A stretch of 64,000 nt of DNA. It comes from Flavobacterium sp. KACC 22763 (GTDB lineage Bacteria > Bacteroidota > Bacteroidia > Flavobacteriales > Flavobacteriaceae). The notes beneath the pieces are model-generated. The model was not told the origin of the DNA. It did not search any database and saw only the letters and a program-made list of their open reading frames with translations. Of this stretch, positions 45,296 through 55,500 are shown one piece after another. The stretch spans positions 1 to 64,000 of the forward strand of contig NZ_CP117879.1 in assembly GCF_028736155.1 (NCBI RefSeq), written 5' to 3'. Position 1 is the stretch's first letter. Each line of letters opens with the position of its first letter. The translations under genes were made by a program, and so were the position numbers.

Positions 45296-45323
45296 TTTGA
45301 ACCTAAAAAAATCCCTATTTTTG
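45296..45323 (+). promoter_or_regulatory. Promoter of the YdiJ-type dehydrogenase gene
   Basis: TTTG at 45296-45299 and TATTTTTG at 45316-45323, 16 bases apart, match the Bacteroidota TTTG / TANNTTTG consensus exactly. The start codon is at 45345, giving a short leader of about 15 bases. Confidence 0.6.
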
Positions 45324-45344
45324 TACTTCATAAAGAAAGCAAGA

Positions 45345-48251
45345 ATGTCAATACTTAAGGATTTAGAGCAATTAGCTAGCGAACTCGAAGGCACACTTTT
45401 ATACGATGATCTTCATAAAACACTTTATTCGACAGATGCATCGGTGTATCGGATTCGGCCAAATGCGGTGGCTTTGCCTAAATCTACAGCAGATATTAGT
45501 AAGTTAATTCGCTTTGCTGCACAGCATAATATTTCGATTACACCAAGAACTGCAGGAACTTCACTTGCAGGACAAGCAGTTGGTGACGGACTTGTGGTTG
45601 ATGTTTCGAAACATTTTACCAAAATATTAGGTTACAATGCCGAGAAAAAAACGGTTACGGTTCAGCCTGGTGTTATTCGCGATGAATTGAACTTATATCT
45701 AAAACCTTACGGCGTATTTTTTGCTCCAATTACATCAACTTCAAACCGCGCGATGATTGGCGGAATGGTGGGAAATAACTCATCTGGAACCACTTCGATT
45801 CGTTATGGCGTTACACGCGATAAAATTGCGGAAGTTAAAGCGATTTTAAGCGATGGAACAGAAGTAGCTTTTGGCGAATTGACTTCGGCAGAATTTATCG
45901 AGAAAACCAAAGGTGATTCTTTAGAGAATAAAATCTATAAAAGCGTTTACGACGAACTTTCGGTAAAAGAAAATCAGGAAGAAATTATAAAGGAATTTCC
46001 AAAACCAGAAATTCACAGACGAAATACGGGTTATGCTGTTGATATTTTGCTAAAATCAGAAATCTTTGGCGGAACCGAACCAACTATAAATCTTGGAAAA
46101 CTGCTTTGCGGAAGCGAAGGAACTTTGGCTTTTACAACCGAAATTACTTTAAAAGTTGACGATCTGCCACCACCTCACAGTATTATGGTTGTGGCGCATT
46201 ATCGCACGATTCAGGAATCGTTAGAATCTGTTGTCGTGGCAATGAAACATCATTTGTACACTTGCGAAATGATTGACGATACGATTTTGGATTGTACCAA
46301 AACGAATCGTGAACATATTAAAAACCGTTTCTTTTTGGTTGGAGAACCGAAAGCGATTATGCTGTTTGAAGTGGCTTCACATACTTTAGAAGATGCCGAA
46401 AATCAAGCGAATGCTTTAATTGCCGATTTGGAGAAACACAATTTTGGATATGCTAGCGTTAAATTATTTGGAGCTGATATTGACAAAGCCAATGAACTTA
46501 GAAAAGCAGGTCTCGGACTTTTAGGAAGTATTGTAGGCGACGATAAAGCTGCCGATTCTATTGAAGATACAGCGGTAGAATTAAGCGATTTACCAGCTTA
46601 TATTGCTGAGTTTTCGGCGATGATGTTGCGTCACGGACAGGAAGCGATTTATTATGCGCATGCCGGTGCGGGAGAATTGCATTTGCGTCCCGTTTTGAAT
46701 CTGAAGAAAACGGAAGATCTAAAATTATTTAGAACCATTGCGACCGAAGTAGCGCATTTGGTAAAAAAATATAGAGGTTCGCTAAGCGGTGAACACGGCG
46801 ACGGAATTGTGCGCGGTGAGTTTATCCCGTTTATGATTGGCGATAAGAATTACGAATTGTTGAAAAGAATCAAATTGGCGTTTGACCCGAATTCGGTTTT
46901 AAATATTGGGAAGATTGTCAATGCCTTGAAAATGGACGAAAATCATCGTGTAGTTTCAGGAAGAGTAGAACCAGATATTAAAACGTTTCAGGATTTCTCA
47001 GACAGTTTAGGAATTTTGCGCGCAGCCGAAAAATGTAACGGTTCTGGCGATTGTAGAAAAATGCCATCGGCAGGCGGAGCGATGTGTCCGAGTTATCGTG
47101 CGACCAGAAATGAGAAAGAAACGACTCGTGCACGTGCAAATGCTTTACGCGAATATTTAACGTATTCTGAAAAAGAAAACAAATTTGACCAGAAAGAATT
47201 ATATGAAGTTTTTGAGTTGTGTGTAAGCTGTAAAGCTTGCGCGAGCGAATGTCCGAGTAATGTTGACGTTGCCACTCTAAAAGCCGAATTTTTGTATCAA
47301 TATCAAAAAGCAAACGGTTTCTCGACTAGAAATAAGATTTTTGCCAACAACGCAAAATTGAACAAAATGGGAAGCAAATTCCCGTCGATTACGAATTTTA
47401 TTTCGAATCAGTCATTGGTAAAAAAAACAATGGGAATTGCGCCAGAAAGACAAGTTCCGCTTTTGGCGAAAAAGACTTTTAGAAAATGGTATCAAAACAA
47501 TAAACCTACAGCAACTGATTTTCCTAATGGAAGATTGTATTTGTTTGTAGATGAATTCACGAATTATTATGATGTAAATATCGGAATCGATGCTTTCGAA
47601 TTATTGACGAAATTAGGCTATCAGGTTTTGGTTGTGGATCATGAAGAAAGCGGAAGAACCTATCTTTCAAAAGGATTTTTGGAGGAGGCGAAGAAAATTG
47701 CCGATCATAATGTAAGTGTTTTTAAAGATTTGGTTTTAGGAAACTCACCTTTAATAGGAATTGAACCTTCGGCGATTTTAACTTTTAGAGATGAATATCT
47801 TCGTTTAGCCGATAATAAAGAAGCGGCTGAAAAGTTATCTCAAAATGTTTTTACGATTGAAGAATTCTTCAAAAAAGAAATCATAGACGGAAAAATAACT
47901 TCAGATTCATTCTCAGAAGAAACCAAAGAAATTAAAATTCACGGACATTGTCACCAGAAATCTTTGAGTTCGGTTGAAGCGACTTTTGCCATGCTGAATC
48001 TTCCTAAAAATAATACCGTTACGATTTATAATTCGGGTTGCTGTGGTATGGCAGGTTCTTTTGGTTATGAGAAAGAACATTATCAAGTAAGTATGCAAAT
48101 GGGAGAGGACACGCTTTTTCCAAAAGTACGCAACACTGCTGAAAATGTAAAAATAGCTGCTGCAGGAACAAGCTGTCGTCATCAAATTTATGATGGAACA
48201 AAACGTGAGGCACAACATCCAGTTAGTATTTTGAGAAACTGTTTGCGTTGA
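45345..48251 (+). CDS. FAD- and Fe-S-containing dehydrogenase (YdiJ / D-lactate or D-2-hydroxyglutarate dehydrogenase type)
   Basis: About 968 residues from the ATG at 45345; an upstream in-frame start would overlap the promoter. Residues ~20-250 are a PCMH FAD-binding domain (TPRTAGTSLAGQAVGDGLVV, IGGMVGNNSSGTTSIRYG). A FAD-oxidase C-terminal domain (~260-540) follows, with GSLSGEHGDGIVRGEF. Then come two Fe-S cysteine clusters: CNGSGDCRK...GAMCPSY at ~565-590 and CVSCKACASECPSNV at ~650. A C-terminal CCG-type domain has GHCHQKSL and SGCCGMAGSFGYE. The family oxidises 2-hydroxyacids; E. coli YdiJ uses D-2-hydroxyglutarate. The substrate here is uncertain. Confidence 0.93.
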   Translation: MSILKDLEQLASELEGTLLYDDLHKTLYSTDASVYRIRPNAVALPKSTADISKLIRFAAQHNISITPRTAGTSLAGQAVGDGLVVDVSKHFTKILGYNAEKKTVTVQPGVIRDELNLYLKPYGVFFAPITSTSNRAMIGGMVGNNSSGTTSIRYGVTRDKIAEVKAILSDGTEVAFGELTSAEFIEKTKGDSLENKIYKSVYDELSVKENQEEIIKEFPKPEIHRRNTGYAVDILLKSEIFGGTEPTINLGKLLCGSEGTLAFTTEITLKVDDLPPPHSIMVVAHYRTIQESLESVVVAMKHHLYTCEMIDDTILDCTKTNREHIKNRFFLVGEPKAIMLFEVASHTLEDAENQANALIADLEKHNFGYASVKLFGADIDKANELRKAGLGLLGSIVGDDKAADSIEDTAVELSDLPAYIAEFSAMMLRHGQEAIYYAHAGAGELHLRPVLNLKKTEDLKLFRTIATEVAHLVKKYRGSLSGEHGDGIVRGEFIPFMIGDKNYELLKRIKLAFDPNSVLNIGKIVNALKMDENHRVVSGRVEPDIKTFQDFSDSLGILRAAEKCNGSGDCRKMPSAGGAMCPSYRATRNEKETTRARANALREYLTYSEKENKFDQKELYEVFELCVSCKACASECPSNVDVATLKAEFLYQYQKANGFSTRNKIFANNAKLNKMGSKFPSITNFISNQSLVKKTMGIAPERQVPLLAKKTFRKWYQNNKPTATDFPNGRLYLFVDEFTNYYDVNIGIDAFELLTKLGYQVLVVDHEESGRTYLSKGFLEEAKKIADHNVSVFKDLVLGNSPLIGIEPSAILTFRDEYLRLADNKEAAEKLSQNVFTIEEFFKKEIIDGKITSDSFSEETKEIKIHGHCHQKSLSSVEATFAMLNLPKNNTVTIYNSGCCGMAGSFGYEKEHYQVSMQMGEDTLFPKVRNTAENVKIAAAGTSCRHQIYDGTKREAQHPVSILRNCLR

Positions 48252-48657
48252 GAAATGGTACGCTGATGAAACGGATTCACTTCGTGAAAACGCGGATTAA
48301 TACGGATTTTTTATTTTACGTTTAGCCACAGATTATTAAGATTAGAATGATTTTGTTTCACGCAGATTTGGCAGATTGAGCAGATTTAATTTAGATTTTT
48401 GTTAAAAAATAATCTGCGAACATCAGCTTAAATCTTTTTAAATCTGCGTGAAATAAATATTTTAAAAAAATCTGTGTTAATCATTTTAATCTGTGGCAGA
48501 AAAAAATAATTCGAGAAATTAGCGTAATTCGTGGCAAAAAAAACTTCATCGAAAACAAAATCGTTTTATATATTTGAAATCAGGATAATTTTTGCATTAT
48601 TTGCAAAATAAAACAAAAAGAATTGAATTAAATTAATTTATAACAGTAAAACATTAT
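48252..48657. repeat. Intergenic region of nested palindromic repeats
   Basis: This 406-base gap carries a 54-bp GCGGAT unit (48257-48310, same family as 34789-34919), then a large inverted repeat whose arms start GCCACAGATTATTAAGATTA (48335) and end AATCTGTGGC (48488-48497), with inner arms around TTTCACGCAGATTT and AAATCTGCGTGAAA, and finally a partial GCCACGAATTACGC unit on the minus strand (48511-48535). The remainder before the permease gene is AT-rich leader. Confidence 0.85.
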
Positions 48658-50589
48658 ATGGCATTTTCAAGTTTATTCCGAAAGAAAACAGTACAGGATA
48701 TTCTGAAGCAGGTTGCACAGAACGAAACAGACGGTCATAATGCCTTAGGGAAACATTTGACAACTAGGGATTTAACGGCTTTTGGAATAGCGGCGATTGT
48801 TGGAGCGGGAATTTTTAGCACCATCGGAAAAGCCAGTGCAGATGGTGGTCCAGCTGTAATTTTCTTATTCTTATTTACTGCTTTGGCGTGTAGTTTTGCT
48901 GCTTTTGCTTACGCAGAATTTGCTTCTATGGTTCCAGTTTCAGGAAGTGCATACACGTACTCTTATGTAGCTTTTGGAGAATTAATTGCCTGGATTATCG
49001 GTTGGGCTTTAATCATGGAATATGCCGTTGGAAATATAACCGTTGCCATATCGTGGAGTGACTATTTTACGGGACTTCTCCAGAGTGGCGGAATTCATTT
49101 GCCGCAATGGATCCAGATGGATTACTTAACTGCTTCAAACGGATTTAAAGATGCAGAAGCTTTAATGAGAGGCGGAAAATCATTTGAAAATTTAAGTGTT
49201 GCTTTACAACAAGCACATACCGCTTGGACAACAGCGCCAACAATAGGATCTTTCCATTTTGTGACCGATATACCAGCTTTATTCATTATTATTTTGATTA
49301 CAGCATTGGTTTATAGAGGAATGAAAGAATCTCGTAATGCGAGCAACTTAATGGTTGTGGTAAAACTTTGTGTGGTTCTTTTAGTAATTGCAGTTGGGGT
49401 TTTTTATGTAGATACAGCAAACTGGGATCCGTTTGCACCAAACGGTGTTAGTGGTGTTTTAAAAGGAGTTTCGGCTGTATTCTTTGCTTATATTGGTTTT
49501 GATGCTATTTCAACAACTGCTGAAGAATGTAAAAATCCTCAGAGAGATTTACCGCGTGGCATGATGTGGGCCATTATTATTTGTACACTTTTATACATTG
49601 CTATTGCGTTAGTTTTAACAGGAATGGTACAGTATCATGAATTAAATGTGGGTGATCCTCTTGCATTTGTATTCGATAAATTAGACTTGAAATGGATGTC
49701 GGGAATCATTGCTGTTAGTGCAGTAGTGGCGATGGCAAGTGTTTTATTGGTTTTTCAAATGGGACAGCCTCGTATCTGGATGAGTATGAGCCGTGACGGA
49801 TTACTTCCAAAGAAATTCTCTACTGTTCACCCAAAATTCAAAACACCTTCTTTCGCTACAATTGTAACAGGATTTGTTGTAGCAATTCCAGCACTATTCT
49901 TAAATCTTACAATGGTGACCGATTTATGCAGTATCGGAACTTTATTCGCTTTTGTTTTAGTTTGCGCAGGAGTTTTAGTATTGCAAAACAAACCAGAAAT
50001 TCCGAGAGGGAAATTCAAAACACCTTATATCAATTCAAAATATATTCTGCCAGTTTTAATGATTGCGGGCTTGTATTATGCTTTTGCTTTCAACAATAAA
50101 GCGACAATGGCGTTTATTAATAATGATCCACAGATTTACGATGCAACTTCAATTGTTACTTCTTTAGATAAATCAGAATCAGAGCAGGTTTTTAAATACC
50201 TAGAAAGTATAGAAGTAAACAATAAAACTGCTGAAACATCAGATTTAGAACATTTATTAGGACAATATCAAGATGATGAAGCCAAATATGTTGAGGTGGT
50301 AAAAGGCCTTCCAATTGCTGATTCTGCAAAATATGAATCAGGATTTAGCTTATTCAAACACAAAATTCCGATGTGGATATTCTTGTTTGTTTTAGTTGGA
50401 TTAGCTGTTTGGGCTTTTAGAAAAAATCTGTCTTTAATTCCGCTTTTAGGATTAATTTGCTGTCTGTATATGATGGCCGAATTAAGTGTTTGGAACTGGA
50501 TTTATTTTACAGTTTGGTTACTAATCGGATTACTGATTTATTTTGGCTACAGCCGAAAAAATAGTAAACTTAATTTGGAGAAGTTATAA
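48658..50589 (+). CDS. APC-family amino-acid permease (CAT type)
   Basis: A 643-residue inner-membrane transporter. After a 35-residue cytoplasmic N-terminus come 12-14 helices; helix 1 has FGIAAIVGAGIFSTIGKASA, the APC substrate-binding G-S/A-G loop, and YAEFASMVPVSGSAYTYSYV is characteristic of cationic amino-acid transporters. VFFAYIGFDAISTTAEE and NPQRDLPRGM also fit. A non-membrane insert of ~90 residues near 490-575 separates the last helices, which is long for the family. It imports amino acids; which ones is unknown. Confidence 0.93.
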   Translation: MAFSSLFRKKTVQDILKQVAQNETDGHNALGKHLTTRDLTAFGIAAIVGAGIFSTIGKASADGGPAVIFLFLFTALACSFAAFAYAEFASMVPVSGSAYTYSYVAFGELIAWIIGWALIMEYAVGNITVAISWSDYFTGLLQSGGIHLPQWIQMDYLTASNGFKDAEALMRGGKSFENLSVALQQAHTAWTTAPTIGSFHFVTDIPALFIIILITALVYRGMKESRNASNLMVVVKLCVVLLVIAVGVFYVDTANWDPFAPNGVSGVLKGVSAVFFAYIGFDAISTTAEECKNPQRDLPRGMMWAIIICTLLYIAIALVLTGMVQYHELNVGDPLAFVFDKLDLKWMSGIIAVSAVVAMASVLLVFQMGQPRIWMSMSRDGLLPKKFSTVHPKFKTPSFATIVTGFVVAIPALFLNLTMVTDLCSIGTLFAFVLVCAGVLVLQNKPEIPRGKFKTPYINSKYILPVLMIAGLYYAFAFNNKATMAFINNDPQIYDATSIVTSLDKSESEQVFKYLESIEVNNKTAETSDLEHLLGQYQDDEAKYVEVVKGLPIADSAKYESGFSLFKHKIPMWIFLFVLVGLAVWAFRKNLSLIPLLGLICCLYMMAELSVWNWIYFTVWLLIGLLIYFGYSRKNSKLNLEKL

Positions 50590-50632
50590 GTTAAGAGTTA
50601 GTGATAAAGCAAATAAACATTTATCTAAAAAC

Positions 50633-51091
50633 ATGAAAATGAAAAATATCTTTTATTTTATCCTTTTTTTTACAAATTTTCTTCATGCTCAAATAATGGC
50701 TGATGTAGAGGATGATTCTGCTGATGGAAGAACTTTAACACAAGTTGAATTTAAAAGGGCAATAATTCTTTATGATAAGTACGTTGCTAGTGAGGATTTT
50801 ATTGAAATGAAAAATAAAATTGAAAAACTCTCTTCAATAGCCAACAAAAATAATCAATTGCGTGAGTTTGTATTTGGCGAAGAAAATGTAAATGACCAGA
50901 AAATACAAAATTGGGTAAATAAAAATATTCCAAAAGAAAATAACGGAGAAGCAACGAAACTTCTTTCTAGAATTGTCATGCTGAATAATAAAATCAATAT
51001 TGATAATGCTGAAATAATAAACATATTAAAATATAAAGCAAGTTTTAACCAATGTCAAGAAATCGTGAATCCCAAATTGCGAGATAGATAA
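50633..51091 (+). CDS. Secreted hypothetical protein
   Basis: About 152 residues from the ATG at 50633 (another ATG at 50639). The N-terminus MKMKNIFYFILFFTNFLHAQ is a signal peptide; upstream in-frame codons belong to the end of the permease gene and are ignored. The mature protein is helical and charged (IMADVEDDSADGRTLTQVEF), with one Cys near the end (NQCQEIVNPKLRDR). I recognise no domain. It begins 43 bases after the permease stop and ends before a strong terminator. Confidence 0.75.
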   Translation: MKMKNIFYFILFFTNFLHAQIMADVEDDSADGRTLTQVEFKRAIILYDKYVASEDFIEMKNKIEKLSSIANKNNQLREFVFGEENVNDQKIQNWVNKNIPKENNGEATKLLSRIVMLNNKINIDNAEIINILKYKASFNQCQEIVNPKLRDR

Positions 51092-51223
51092 ATGTGTTAC
51101 CAACCACCTTTACATGAGATTTGGGTATTCGGCTGAATTTAAATATAGTTTTATACTTAGAAAACGCGCATATCTTTAATCCTAAACATCATGTAGCGCC
51201 AAAACGTTAATAAAATATAAGTT

Positions 51224-51258
51224 AAAAAGCCGTTCTGAGTACGTCAGAACGGCTTTTT
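51224..51258 (+). terminator. Strong terminator upstream of the DUF695 gene
   Basis: A 15-bp perfect stem (AAAAAGCCGTTCTGA with TCAGAACGGCTTTTT) and a GTACG loop. The preceding 132 bases show no gene. The same stem sequence recurs at 52453-52486. Confidence 0.9.
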
Positions 51259-51352
51259 GCATTTTTGATATTTTATAGAAATATTCCTATGTTTTAAAAG
51301 CGCTTTTCCTTAAGTTTGTTTCTAGTCAAATTTTAAATTTAATTAGTAATAC

Positions 51353-52447
51353 ATGAGTTTTCTAGATAAAATATTGGGCAAAAAAGAAGCGCCAATACAA
51401 TCTTATAATGATTTCTGGAATTGGTTTTCAGGAAATGAAAAAGCGTTTTTTAAAACCGTTCAAAGCGGAGAAAATATACACCAAGGTTTTTTTGATAAAC
51501 TAGCTCCAAAACTGGATGAGATTCATGAAGGAATTTATTTCCTTACAGGAATGTATGACGATCAGACAGCCGAATTAGTTTTAACGCCAGACGGGGCAAT
51601 TAGAAACATTTACGCAATTGAAGAATTAGTTGCCAATGCTCCTAAAATTGACGGTTGGAAATTTACAGCTCTAAAGCCAGCTTCAGATATCAACAATATA
51701 GGTATTACGTATCAGGATTTTGAGTTCAGTAAAGAAAACCTGAAATTTTATCCTCGCATTCATGAGGGGTATCCAGACGAAATAGATCTGGTAATTGTTT
51801 ATGATCACTTTGTTGAAGAGAAAAAGTCTAATATAGCTAACGGAGTGTATATTTTTCTAGATAATTATTTGGGAGAACTGCATTCTGTAACTTTAATTGA
51901 TAATTTGGTTGTTACAGGTCCAGAAAATGTTTCTGAAGAATTAATTCCGATAGAAAAATTAAAAGATTATTTAATTTGGAGAGAGAAAGAATTTGTTGAG
52001 AAATACGAAGGGACACGACATCATACAGAGAATGACAGTTATGCCAATTTTGAAGGTAAAAAGCAAGATGGTTCAATAGTTTTGGCTTTGATCAATACCA
52101 CAATTATTGAGTGGGATAAAAAAGCGTCTCATCCTTGGGTTTTTATACTAGGAATTCCTTTTGATGATTGCGATAATGGCGGATTGCCAGATGAAAAGAC
52201 ATACAAGCTTTTAGAGGAAATCGAAGAAGAAATCATCTATAGTTTACCAGATTCTGAAGGTTATTTAAATATCGGAAGAGAAACGGCAAACAATAAAAGA
52301 GAAATCTTTTTTGCTTGCAAGGACTTTAGAAAACCTGCCAAAATTGCTGACGAGTTAATTAAAAAATACAATGGTGTTTTTGAAATAAGCTACGAACTTT
52401 ATAAAGATAAATACTGGCAGTCGTTTAGACATTTTGAGCCGAGATAA
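51353..52447 (+). CDS. DUF695-domain protein
   Basis: A 364-residue cytoplasmic protein. The C-terminal ~120 residues fit DUF695: HPWVFILGIPFDDCDNGGLP, LLEEIEEEIIYSLPDSEGYL, IGRETANNKREIFFACKDF. The N-terminal ~220 residues look like another mixed alpha/beta module that I cannot place (SYNDFWNWFSGNEKAFFKTV; SVTLIDNLVVTGP). No function is established for DUF695. The gene stands alone between two nearly identical terminators. Confidence 0.88.
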   Translation: MSFLDKILGKKEAPIQSYNDFWNWFSGNEKAFFKTVQSGENIHQGFFDKLAPKLDEIHEGIYFLTGMYDDQTAELVLTPDGAIRNIYAIEELVANAPKIDGWKFTALKPASDINNIGITYQDFEFSKENLKFYPRIHEGYPDEIDLVIVYDHFVEEKKSNIANGVYIFLDNYLGELHSVTLIDNLVVTGPENVSEELIPIEKLKDYLIWREKEFVEKYEGTRHHTENDSYANFEGKKQDGSIVLALINTTIIEWDKKASHPWVFILGIPFDDCDNGGLPDEKTYKLLEEIEEEIIYSLPDSEGYLNIGRETANNKREIFFACKDFRKPAKIADELIKKYNGVFEISYELYKDKYWQSFRHFEPR

Positions 52448-52452
52448 ATTGC

Positions 52453-52486
52453 AAAAGCCGTTCTGGAATTATTCAGAACGGCTTTT
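52453..52486. terminator. Bidirectional terminator between DUF695 gene and GH57-like gene
   Basis: A 13-bp perfect stem (AAAAGCCGTTCTG with CAGAACGGCTTTT) and an 8-base loop, followed by T residues on the plus strand. It lies between convergent genes. Confidence 0.9.
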
Positions 52487-52511
52487 TTATTGAAATAATA
52501 ATTTAATAGAT

Positions 52512-55500
52512 TTATTTTTTTACAATCTTTTGCATTGTTTCTGCGCCATTTTCTAAACGGATGGTAATAAAATACAATCCAGAGCTTAAACGGCTTACAT
52601 CAATACTGCTTGTATTCGATTTTCCTTCCTGAACAATACTTCCTTGTGCAGAAATAATAGTGTAATTGCTTATTGCAACAGTTGAATTTACAAGAAGTGT
52701 CTGATCTACCGGATTAGGGTATAAACGAACAGCATAGGTTTCCTGCGCTTCTTCTTTAGTAGCTACATTAATTGCCGTTTTTGCCGTACTTGCTCCCCAT
52801 GTGTACGAGTAACCATCAGTTTTACTTAATAAATCGGCAGTTTGATTTGCAGAACCGCTAGAACCATTGTTGAAAATAAGATTGATTGATGTTGGTCCAG
52901 TGATGGTGTATTTATAAAAACCGTTTGTATCAGCTGTCATTGTTACACCTGGCCAAGTAGCATTAGCCACACTTCCTGATGGGACAGCATTCCAATAATA
53001 TACTTTTGGAGCAGTAGTCCAAGTTGTTGGAGGTTTAAAATATACTGTAAGTGTTGGAACTGCAGTAAAAGTGTAAGTTTCTGTTTTTACAGCTGATGAA
53101 ACTCCAGATGTATTGACAACAAAAGCTTTTAAAGTTGTATTAGCAGTAAAAGCAAAAGATTTACTGCCAATTGCCGATGCAGAGCTTGTAGTAGGAGTTG
53201 TACCGTCTAAAGTATAATATAGAGTAGAAGACGTTTCGTTTGCGGTTAAAACAACATTGACAGTCGTTCCGGTTGCAAATGTTCCTCCTGGTTTAGAATT
53301 GGTAAAATCTGGAGCAATAACAGGACATCTGTTTGCAGGTTCTGCACTTAGCCAGCCAGAATCGTAATATTTAATTCCTGCTGTAGTGCTTAAATCTCCT
53401 GTTTTTAGGTTTCCATCATTAAACAATAAATTTGAAGCACTTACTGTTGACGGAAAAGTATATTTATACCAATCTCCACAATCTTGCGTCATTGCAACTC
53501 CTGGATAAGTTACTACAGGAGCAGTTCCTGTTGGCGACCAATAGTAAATTTTAACTGAAGAACCCCAATTGAATGGTTTCTTAAAATAAACCGTAAAAGC
53601 AGCAGGAGTACTAAAAGTATAGGTTTCTGTTTTTATGGCAGAACTAACTCCCGCAGCATTCTTAACAAAAGCTTTGAGTGTCGTTGTGCTAGTTATTGTA
53701 ATTGCTTTTGAACCCACTGCAGAAGCAGAAGCTGTAGTAGGATTTGTTCCATCAAGAGTATAATAAATTACAGAAGTGCTTTCGTTTGCTGTTAGCGTTA
53801 GATTTAAAGTGGTCCCTGTAGTGAAATTTCCACCCGCTTGCGAGAATGTGAAATCTGGCGCAACAGAAGGACATCTGTTTGCTGGTTCAGCACTTAACCA
53901 ACCGTTATCATAAAATTTGATTCCACTAGTCGAACTTAAATCGCCTGTTTTTAGAGAACCATCATTAAACAATAAATTTGAAGCGCTTACTGTCGACGGG
54001 AACGTATATTTATACCAATCTCCGCAATCTTGAGTCATTGCAACTCCAGGATAAGTTACCGCAGGAGCTGTTCCCGTTGGTGACCAATAATAAATTTTTA
54101 CGGCAGAGTTCCAGTTAGATGGTTTTTTAAAATAAACAGTAAATTCTGGAAGTGCTCCAATCGTATACGTTTTGGTGACAATATCAGATTGATTGCCGTC
54201 TTTATCTACTGCAAAAGCTTTAATTGTTGTAGTTTGCGTAATGTTGATTGTTTTTGTCGACTCCACAACTGTCGAAGCTGTCGTTGGAGTAGAACCGTCA
54301 ATAGTGTAATATAATTTTGGTTTTGGATCTGTGCTGTCTGTTGCTGTAATAGTTACATCTATGGCTGTGGTCGAATTTCCAGCATCTGGTGTAAAAGCAA
54401 TTTTAGGAGCAACATCAAGGTTTTTCCCCACCCAAACGTGTTGAATTTTAGATTTAGTGGTATTTCCTTTTTTATCGGTCACTTCGACATAATAGTCTAA
54501 TAATTTTTCTGATATTCCAGCAATTTCAGCGGAGTATTGATTTGCAATTACATCTGGAAGCATGTATAAATCGGCTTGCGGATTATTGGTAACATTTCCT
54601 TTCGGGAAAACTCTTTCAGCCATAGGCAACGTTATCCAGCTACCTACTTCGCTTCCGCCAGCATAAGTTTCATTTTGATTGGAATTCAGATTGTTTTTTC
54701 CGTCAACATCAATTCTATATTTTAATTCTGCCCTTTCAATTCCGCTCACATCATAAGCAAAAGTATATACGGTAAAATCGGCAGAGTTTAAGAAATCTTT
54801 ATACGCATAAGGCGCTCCATATCCTTTTTCACCAGGATTATAAGGCCAGCGCTGCGGAATAAAAACAGATGGTTTTGTTGCATCAACTCCTGGATGCGCA
54901 TCTAAAGTAGGTTTTGCAAATTGCACGCATCTATTAACAGCAAGAGTGGTTTTTATTTCTAAATCTTCAGCTAGCCCATAATAAGCATTTCCACTGTCAT
55001 AGCCAGCCATTAAAAAGTGCCATGCTTTTTCAGCAGGGCTTACTGCAGAAGTTGGGTTTACAATTTCGCTCATTCTTAGGTTATTGCCTTCCAATTGCTC
55101 AGCCATAATTGCATGATTTTCTCCTGCAGTTGTTATCGCTTGATTCATCATATCTTCAGTCCAGCCATTTGGATTGAATTTTTTGGTAACCGGATCAAAG
55201 AAAGGCCAAAGCCAATTGGTGAACTGCGGATGTCCAAAATCTCCATCTGCGTTTACCCATGCGCCATCTTCAACGTGTACAACCGCCGATTCTGGAACAG
55301 GATTATCATATAAATATTGTGGAATTGTAGTTGCAATGTTTCCATTAGCAGATGATGCATGAGAAAATCCCGTCACCGATTCGTTGTAATAAGACGATCC
55401 GCCGCCCCAAGCATTATCGCCATCATGAGCAAATAATACCAATGGTGGTCTTGGCGAAGTCGATGCTTTTGCCACAATTGGAGCAATTAATGAAGTGCCT

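Larger units (their letters stand above)
44723..45344. other. Repeat-rich intergenic region before the YdiJ-type gene
   Basis: This 622-base gap holds two palindromic repeat elements (44957-45075 and 45128-45211) and the promoter of the downstream gene. Frames of 89-96 codons across the repeats are not convincing genes: they lie on both strands of palindromes and have repeat-derived composition. Confidence 0.7.
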
